In this document: positions 57,986 through 64,000 of the stretch, piece by piece
Position numbering within the stretch: position 1 is the stretch's first letter
How the letters are laid out: every line of letters starts with the position of its first letter
Assembly: GCA_014155875.1 (NCBI GenBank)
Contig: JACEFZ010014478.1
Span: 247,001 to 311,000, forward strand
Direction of reading: 5' to 3'
DNA length: 64,000 nucleotides
Origin: Cepaea nemoralis
Lineage: Eukaryota > Mollusca > Gastropoda > Stylommatophora > Helicidae
The notes under the pieces: model-generated
The model's database searches: none
Told to the model about the DNA's origin: nothing
What the model saw: the letters and a program-made list of their open reading frames with translations, nothing else
Translations under genes and position numbers: made by a program

Positions 57986-58734
57986 TTTCTTTCGTTCCTG
58001 TGTATCTATTTTGAGATGATGGGTTAGGCCTCTTGCGATTGGCATATTTCCACAGTAAGCATCTTTGATTTTAAGTCTGTGACACAGACGGAGTGTCCGT
58101 ACGTTACACGTTATCTGTTTGTAACTGCTCGTTGCTCAGTGGACAGCACGGTCGTGTATAGTGTTACTGTACTCCTATCTATTTTACATGCGTTTTTAAA
58201 CGTAGATATTCAAAACAATGTTTTCTCGTAGTGAATTTCAATAATGAAGACACAGAACAGCAGGTTGACACGTTTATTGCTTGACGTATTTAGCTGCATT
58301 TCGTCAGGTGCGCCCTGCAGAAGTCACTCAAAGTAAAACAAAGCAAAACAATGAATCCTTCATTCTGAAATATACAACACACACATTGCTGCGGTTGTTA
58401 AACTGTCTAGCACTATTACCGTGGCTCTACAAGGTCTGAACATCTTAGAAAAATGGCTTATAAACAACATCATATCTTCGAAAGTCAAATGATTTTGCCA
58501 TATTAAATGTGACAGTGGTTCACAGAGAAAAGTAGTGGAAGGGTGGTGACTGAAAGAAGAGGCGTGAGTCGACCAAGACAATTGTGGGCGCGGGACAGTA
58601 AAGACACCCCAAGCACACAAATGCAAGAGTCGGGAGTACTGGCGAGGATTGGGAATCTTTCAGGCGGGCAACTTTCTTCAGCTATTTGCTGCATGATAAC
58701 GATGATGATAGATTCTCATACTTCATACTATTGA
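57986..58734. other. Unassigned spacer
   Basis: About 750 bp. A plus-strand frame near 58543-58734 with RGVSRPRQLWARDSKD may be a faint LINE C-terminus, but I cannot support it further. Confidence 0.35.
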
Positions 58735-59085
58735 ATGCAAAGAGTACTATGGACAGGTAGAAAAAACAATTTGCAAGCCCTACACTAAACAGATGAAAAC
58801 TGTCAACTGATGAGATAAAAGTAGAAGTAGGACAGTCAAAATGTTTTGGGCACATTAAGAGAAGAAATAACTGGAGACCTTGGTGACAACAGATAAGAAG
58901 GGGGTGGGGGGGGGGGGGGGGGGAGATCAAGGGGACTGCAGACAGGTAAATATCTGTACAGCTTGGTCACATGGCATAATCGAGACAAAAATGCAGATCC
59001 TATCCACGGCTCTAATGATCGTGTGAGATGGCGAAAATGACCGTCCACACTTATCGGTGTGATACAAGATGATAATTACCATGTC
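58735..59085 (+). mobile_element. LINE-A 3' end, strongly diverged, with a G-run expansion
   Basis: AGAGTACTATGGACAGGTAG, GACAGTCAAAATGTTTTGGG, GGAGACCTTGGTGACAACAG and CAGCTTGGTCACATGGCATA follow the LINE-A 3' end. Where other copies encode EG.R.RGRPRG there is a long G run (58902-58923). Confidence 0.82.
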
Positions 59086-59104
59086 TGAACCCTAATTTAA
59101 GATA

Positions 59105-59216
59105 CAGTGGTATCTCGGGTTACGAACGCCTCAGGTGCAATTCGGGTTACGAACAACAACTTCGAACATTTTTTTGTCTCGGGTAACGAATAGTGCCTCG
59201 GGTTACGAACGAAGGC

Positions 59217-59254
<38 letters not shown>

Positions 59255-60789
59255 AGGGAGAGAGAGCAAGGTTTAACGTTGGAGAAAAACGATCGCGTAC
59301 AGTACAAACGAAGGCCAAGCAGTACTAACATCGCTTAGCGCTAGCCTAGTATCCTAGTTTTACATGTGTGCGTAGCCTCGCTTTCATTGGCCTTACTACA
59401 CAGCAGTAAAAGATTTCTTAGCAGTGGCAATGTGTTCAGTTTATCTCTTTCATTATTTTCCTTGTTAAACCCATCAATTATGAGTTCGGAAGAACGCTAG
59501 GAAGCAGAAACGTATAACAGTGGAGATAAAGACGAAAATAATTATGAAACATGAAAATGGCGTTCGTGTGTGTGACATCTCTAATGAATACAGCATGGCA
59601 AAATCAACTATCTCCACCATCATAAAGAACAAAGAGTTATTCAAATTAGTCTATGTGGCTAGAAACGTAACTAAGCTGTAGAAGCAAAGACCTCAAATTT
59701 TAGATCAACTTGAAAATCTTCTCTTGATCTGGATCAATGAAAAGCAACTTGCGGGAGACAGTGTTATTGATGGCAATAATATGTGAAAAGGCGACGCTGT
59801 TGCACAGTGATTTATTGTCGAATATTGCTTGGTACAAGTGCTGAGACTGACGATTTTAAAGTCAGCTGGCTTGAAAAGTTTAAAGAAAAGAAGTGCCATT
59901 CATAGTGTAATTAGGCACGAAGAGGCTGCAAGTTCTAACGAGAAAGAAGCAGAAGCGTTCAAGATGGAATTTGATAAGATCATCAAAGAGGAAGACTACG
60001 TTTCACAACAAGTCTTTAATTGTAATGAAACTGGCCTCTTCTGGAAGAAAATGCCAAAGAGGACATTAATCACCCAGGAGGAGAAAGCACTGCCGGGGCC
60101 CAAATCAATGAAGGACAGGCTAACTCTGCTGTTTTGTGCCAGTGTAGTTAATGAGATTGTGTCCTTGGGAAAAATATGGGCCTGGAAGCTGATGTCGACG
60201 ACTTGGAGGAGCTGATTGAGGACCACTAGTAGAAAGCTCACTATAGATGAGCTTGTGGATCTTCAGAATGAACAGCTAAAGACATTACAGGAGGAGCAGT
60301 CATCCGATGATGAGGTGCCAGTGATCATTTCAACTGCCAGGATTACAGAAATTTGCAGCAAGTGGGCAGACGTCGAAGACTTCATTGTGAATCATCATCC
60401 AAACAAACTTATTGGTAACAGGGACAGTAAACCTGGTGAATGATAACGCGATGGCCCACTTCAGAAAGATTCTCCAGGAAAGGAAGCGACAAATTTCCTT
60501 TGATAGTTTCTTGGTGTAGAAAGATTTTCAGGCGGCTGCCAAGAAACAGCGACAAGAAAGTCCTGAAACTAATGATTCAAAATAGCAAAGTTTCTTTCTT
60601 TTTATTTTATATTCTTTGCGTTTTGTCAGGTAAACGACTGGATGTTAATTATTTTTTTTTTTAAATCGATTCTTTTATCTTGAAACGGACTGTCTCAATT
60701 TCATTGATTTAAAGGTTTCGGGTTACGAACGTTTCGGGTTACGAACCGAGTTCTGGAACGAATTAAGTTGGTACCCCGGGATACCACTG
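59105..60789 (+). mobile_element. Tigger (pogo-type) DNA transposon, TA-flanked, transposase broken
   Basis: Terminal inverted repeats CAGTGGTATCTCGGGTTACG (left) and the inverse of GTACCCCGGGATACCACTG (right) are flanked by TA (59103-59104, 60790-60791), the expected target duplication. Subterminal TTCGGGTTACGAAC units are repeated at both ends. Inside, the plus strand reads QKRITVEIKTKIIMKHENGV and ISNEYSMAKSTISTIIKNKE (helix-turn-helix), QILDQLENLLLIWINEKQLA, EEDYVSQQVFNCNETGLFWK and KMPKRTLITQEEKALPGPKS, then a deletion to the C-terminal tail LTIDELVDLQNEQLKTLQEE. At least three stops interrupt the first half. The first catalytic Asp in the CDETG motif is Asn here (codon 60024-60026). A (GA)n tract is at 59219-59249. 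Confidence 0.93.
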
Positions 60790-60867
60790 TACAAGCAAAA
60801 TCAAAGTAAAGGCACCAGTCTTCACAATGCTGCTATAGTACTATTTTCTCTACAATAATACTATGGA

Positions 60868-60980
60868 GTCGTGAAGGCATAGTACGCTAGCCTGTGAAAA
60901 CAATGGTCAAGGTTCAACCCCCAGTAGATGTAGGATTATTGTTTCCCGACCGGTACGTCTCTATGGTCGACCTAGTCTTA
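60868..60980 (+). mobile_element. tRNA-headed SINE fragment
   Basis: GTCGTGAAGGCATAGTACGC and B-box-like AAGGTTCAACCCCC. It merges into a (TTC)n tract. Confidence 0.5.
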
Positions 60981-60989
60981 TTCTTCTTC

Positions 60990-61021
<32 letters not shown>

Positions 61022-61057
61022 CTTCTTCTTCTTCTTCTTCTTCTTCTTCTTCTGCTT
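60981..61057. repeat. (TTC)n microsatellite
   Basis: About 75 bp of TTC/CTT triplets, followed by TTTCGTTCGCTTGAA, which resembles the reverse of the SINE-D 3' end. Confidence 0.97.
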
Positions 61058-61079
61058 CTTTCGTTCGCTTGAAATATGT

Positions 61080-61400
61080 CTATATCTGCAATGTTGCCTC
61101 TTGTATGAATCTAACATTCTTTTTTAGTTCACTCAGCGGTCCATAGAGTTTATCTTCCACTGTTGTCTCTCTAGGCCAGAAGGTTCGCCTGGATATGTTG
61201 TAGTTTGGGCAGTCTTGGAGTATGTGCTCTGCTGTCTGCGACGCCAAACCACATGTGCACATGTCTGTGTCACTAGTCTTATTAAAATTGGTGCCAGACA
61301 TTTTTGAGAATTATCTGAGACTTGCGAAAGAATGAAAGATGACGAGGAAGGAAACTGGTCAACCCAGATCATATGTCGTGGCCTAGAATATGACAAGGCC
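61080..61400 (-). mobile_element. LINE C-terminal fragment with CCHC-like zinc knuckle
   Basis: The minus strand encodes MSGTNFNKTSDTDMCTCGLA, SQTAEHILQDCPNYNISRRT and FWPRETTVEDKLYGPLSELK, ending KKNVRFIQEATLQI and a stop. The spacing C-x-C-x8-H-x4-C matches the zinc knuckle that closes RNase H-bearing LINE ORFs. It could be the missing end of the LINE type seen at 31255-31760. Confidence 0.78.
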
Positions 61401-62039
61401 TAATACACGTCACACCGCGACGGCCATATCTTCTGTGGATCGAATTTTACCTTATTTAATCTTAAGGTATCTTTGTCTGCGCGTATAATGAATAACTCTA
61501 ATATGAAATACAACAAACAAGAAAGTTGCTGATCGTTCAACACATAATAAAAAACCTTAACAGAAAAACACAACATTCATGTTTAGTGAATATGTTAACA
61601 CCACTCGGCACAGAATCATTCAGCCAATGCATGTCAGCGAAGATTAATCCCGTAGTCTTTTGAACTTAGTCATCATAATGTTGAGCGAGGTTTCAGTATC
61701 CCCAACGGCAATTCCATCTTTCTCGATTCCTAAAATTTACATTCCTGTTGTGAACCCTAAAGCCATCTTTTATGATCACGGAAGGACTTTGTTATTGATA
61801 ATAGCTACCTTGTCCTTGAACTGTTGTGGTGCTTTCCATTCGTAATTACTGGGATGGTAATGGTAATGGCTGCAGCTAACCTTCGCTCCCTGGCCCGCAT
61901 TTAATGCAGACTGCTTTATATGGCTAACAAAGTGCTTGTATATGTTGGCGGTTTCCAACACGTGTGCCGCGACGCCCTGCCCAGGCCTGAGTGAAGGTCA
62001 GGTCAGGCAGTCATGTCAGCTTCCTGTGGATATTATCGA
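61401..62039. other. Unassigned spacer
   Basis: About 640 bp with no recognised gene or repeat; small open frames lack motifs. Confidence 0.35.
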
Positions 62040-62290
62040 ATTTAGCTCCGTGGCAAAGTTGTCAAGCCGTCTACCTAGCGCCCCGAAGGTTGTGGATTCG
62101 ATTTCGGGCTTCGTTTTTCAGTTCACGTGTACATTTTTCTCGGAAACTCCTGGGGGACGTCGCTGTGCTACGGAGTTTGTGCTTTGTGCGACGCTTTCGA
62201 CAGGCTGCCCCATGGAAAGAGACAGAGCCATATGGGATAACACCTGGTGCAATAAAGTCCATATTCTCGAGTTTGAAGATATTTTTAAGT
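62040..62290 (+). mobile_element. SINE-B copy
   Basis: Head AGCTCCGTGGCAAAGTTGTC with B-box-like GTGGATTCGATTTCGGG, body CTCGGAAACTCCTGGGGGAC, CTACGGAGTTTGTGCTTTGT and 3' part AAGAGACAGAGCCATATGGG, ACCTGGTGCAATAAAGTCCA. A 171-codon open frame across it (61936-62451) is incidental. Confidence 0.85.
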
Positions 62291-62404
62291 CGTACGTTAA
62301 CCCGCGCTGTTGCGCAGGGGATAGTGACACGCGTAGTTTCATAATTTCTCGATATAAGGAGTCGACGGTTCGGGAAGCAGGCCTCTTTGCTTTGATTTCG
62401 TGTG

Positions 62405-62515
62405 TATACGGCATCGGCAGTTCAGAGAGTAATAGCAAACTACTAAACTAAAACTGCCCAGTAAATCGCAAACAGTCAATAAATGCTGGGATTGACTGCA
62501 ACGTCTTGTAATGAA
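62405..62515 (+). mobile_element. SINE-A 3' half, diverged
   Basis: GTTCAGAGAGTAATAGCAAA, CTACTAAACTAAAACTGCCC and AAATGCTGGGATTGACTGCA match the family 3' half. Confidence 0.75.
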
Positions 62516-62619
62516 CGTTTTAAGCTGTAAATTCAGAACTAATTTATCGATGATATTGCTTCTTATAATAAGATTTTTAAAGAAATATTATATGAATTTT
62601 AAAAAAAAACATCAAATTA

Positions 62620-63045
62620 AGTGCCGTTTTACATGCCTTGGGCGCATTGTGCGTAATTTGTTAAACCCCTATTTCTAGAGACCAATAGGCACTTGGTGTG
62701 TGATGTCGGCTGTATCTGGCCGACTGCCTTCACCTCCAAACATATTTCCTGTAAGTATTTCTCGCCGGCTCTCTGGCCAATGGGTTACGTTCGCAGTTAG
62801 TAATTCCGCATACCGGGTCCAAAACACAGCTGCGAGCGATTTTGCAGCAGATCACCTTAAATTGGTTTTCAAATAATGGTATTATTAAACGTGAAACTTG
62901 CCAAGAAATCACAAACAGCCAAATAATGATGGGGTTGACTACGACCCATTTTACACTGGGTTGACCAGAGAGCCGATGAAATTTTTCAATATCCGCTACG
63001 ATGCGGATTTGACCCCAGAACCATCTGGTCGGTAGGCACTACATT
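62620..63045 (-). mobile_element. SINE-C, minus strand, split by a SINE-A
   Basis: 62620-62754 holds the complement of the 3' part (CATGCCTTGGGCGCATTGTG, GGCACTTGGTGTGTGATGTC). 62951-63045 holds the head side (CCGCTACGATGCGGATTTGA, CCAGAACCATCTGGTCGGTA). Together they follow the order of the unbroken copy at 33050-33312. Confidence 0.7.
62755..62950 (+). mobile_element. SINE-A nested inside SINE-C
   Basis: Head CGCCGGCTCTCTGGCCAATG, then CCGGGTCCAAAACACAGCTG (degraded B-box), 3' part CTTGCCAAGAAATCACAAAC and ATGATGGGGTTGACTACGAC. The middle is partly deleted. Confidence 0.75.
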
Positions 63046-63249
63046 ATACGTATATGTTACTACTACTAAGCACTACATTATACTATATGTCTTACGTGTA
63101 ATCTTATGTGTAATCTTATTTTGACTGATTTATTAATTCCAGTTTTGTATTTAAAGCTACATCTAGAAATCCTGTCAATCTCTGGCCAGCTAAGGGTGGA
63201 GGATTAGCTAGATGTGGAAACATCACTAGTGTTTACGATTTACCCACAA

Positions 63250-63576
63250 GAAATGAGTCGCAGTTGCACAGTGGCTAACATCCTTGCCTGCTGGGCTGGA
63301 GGTGTGGGTGGGGAGAGGGTGTGTGGGTTAGGATGTGTATGTGGGTGGGGGTGGGATGTGTGGGTTGGTGGGGGAATGTTTGTGGGTGGCGAGTGTGTTT
63401 TGGTTGGGGGAACAGTTGAGGGCAGTGTGTGTGGGTGGGGGATGTGCGTGAGGGGGATGGGTCGTTTGGTGGGGTACGTATGTGTCCCTTGGTGTGCGTG
63501 TGTGTGGGTAGGTGGGGGTGTGTGTGTGGGTGGGGTGATGTATGGGTAGGTGGGAGATGGGCCTCATATCATGGTA
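63250..63576 (+). repeat. G-rich GTGGGTGGGG minisatellite, second locus
   Basis: The array (63298-63560) follows a tRNA-head-like segment GTTGCACAGTGGCTAACATC. The G-rich units begin where a B-box (GTGGGTTCG) would be expected, so they may have grown from it. The Gly/Cys/Val frames are artefacts. Confidence 0.9.
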
Positions 63577-63640
63577 ATTTGCCTTGTTTATGTTTACAAC
63601 ATTCATTTCACAATGTTTATTTTTCTTCCTATGTAAATGT
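63577..63640. repeat. Core segment shared with 2169-2267
   Basis: TTGTTTATGTTTACAACATT, CATTTCACAATGTTTATTTT; same position relative to the G-rich array as at 2.2 kb. Confidence 0.75.
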
Positions 63641-63755
63641 ATAATGCTCTTGATGAACGAAAGACGAGTGATTGGAAGGGCCGAATGTAAGACGGGCCTG
63701 CGTGCCCAATTTGTGACCCTTTTAAAATAAAGTTGATTTGATTTGATTTGATCTC
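63641..63755 (+). mobile_element. LINE-C-type 3' end with (TTGAT)n tail
   Basis: GGGCCGAATGTAAGACGGGC, CTGCGTGCCCAATTTGTGAC and CCTTTTAAAATAAAG end in four TTGAT units, while the copies at 24.3 kb and 56.4 kb end in GTTC units. Confidence 0.83.
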
Positions 63756-63874
63756 ATGTGTACTTCGATGATGTCTTTCAATTTGGCCTGGGTTTACAGC
63801 CTTAGTACTAACATTAGCCCCCAAAATGACAAACTTAGACCAACATTAGCCCCAAAATTGAAATGAGAAGTCAA

Positions 63875-64000
63875 GTAGATCGGTGTGATATTGAGCACAT
63901 GACTTGATGAGTGAAAGCCACCGTGTGTTATCTGATCTATTAAAATGTGGGGTCAGCGCCATATACCCAACACACCTCGAGGTGTGGAACAGGGTCTTCT
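63875..64000 (+). mobile_element. SINE-C 3' part, cut by the right window edge
   Basis: CTGATCTATTAAAATGTGGG, AGCGCCATATACCCAACACA and CCTCGAGGTGTGG correspond to the family 3' signature. Confidence 0.68.

Noticed and set aside
61936..62451. 171-codon open frame
   Set aside because: It covers a SINE-B copy; the frame is not kept in the other copies.

Overview
The window looks like gene-poor, repeat-dominated nuclear DNA of an animal. The signs are a metazoan-type 28S rRNA fragment, several tRNA-headed SINE families, RTE-like and CR1/jockey-like LINE remnants, RNase H-bearing LINE remnants, pogo/Tigger and hAT DNA transposons, and abundant micro-, mini- and satellite DNA. There are no operons and no CRISPR arrays. 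I found no convincing intact host protein-coding gene. The repeat mix would suit a lophotrochozoan such as a mollusc, but that is a weak inference.

Layout. 0-9 kb: a LINE end, a (TTC)n tract, a G-rich minisatellite with an inverted C-rich arm, a non-autonomous hAT element with a SINE inside it, an 87-bp tandem array, then GC-richer DNA in which a minus-strand 28S rRNA fragment (about 6.8-8.2 kb) sits between two LINE-derived pieces. 9-20 kb: SINEs, a 37-38 bp minisatellite, (GAA)n and (TAC)n tracts, a decayed LINE RT (14.76-15.34 kb) running straight into a 3-kb array of a 37-bp unit that seems to derive from it, and a truncated Tigger. 20-34 kb: RNase H and RTE-type LINE relics, SINEs, a pogo-like transposase tail abutting a 34-bp array. 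34-36.2 kb: a 22-bp array with higher-order structure. 36-43 kb: LINE and SINE relics and long stretches with nothing recognisable. 43.0-56.4 kb: a 13.4-kb satellite of about 240 copies of a 56-bp monomer. 56.4-64 kb: a CR1/jockey-like LINE, a TA-flanked Tigger with a damaged transposase, nested SINEs and a second G-rich minisatellite.

The elements do not act together as a pathway; what links them is history. Mobile elements insert into one another, and several tandem arrays start exactly inside or at the edge of a mobile element. The most interesting loci are the LINE/28S/LINE chimera, the minisatellite apparently born inside a LINE reverse transcriptase, and the large satellite with nested higher-order duplications. 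SINE and LINE family letters used here (SINE-A to G, LINE-A to C) are local labels made by comparing copies within the window; they are not database names.
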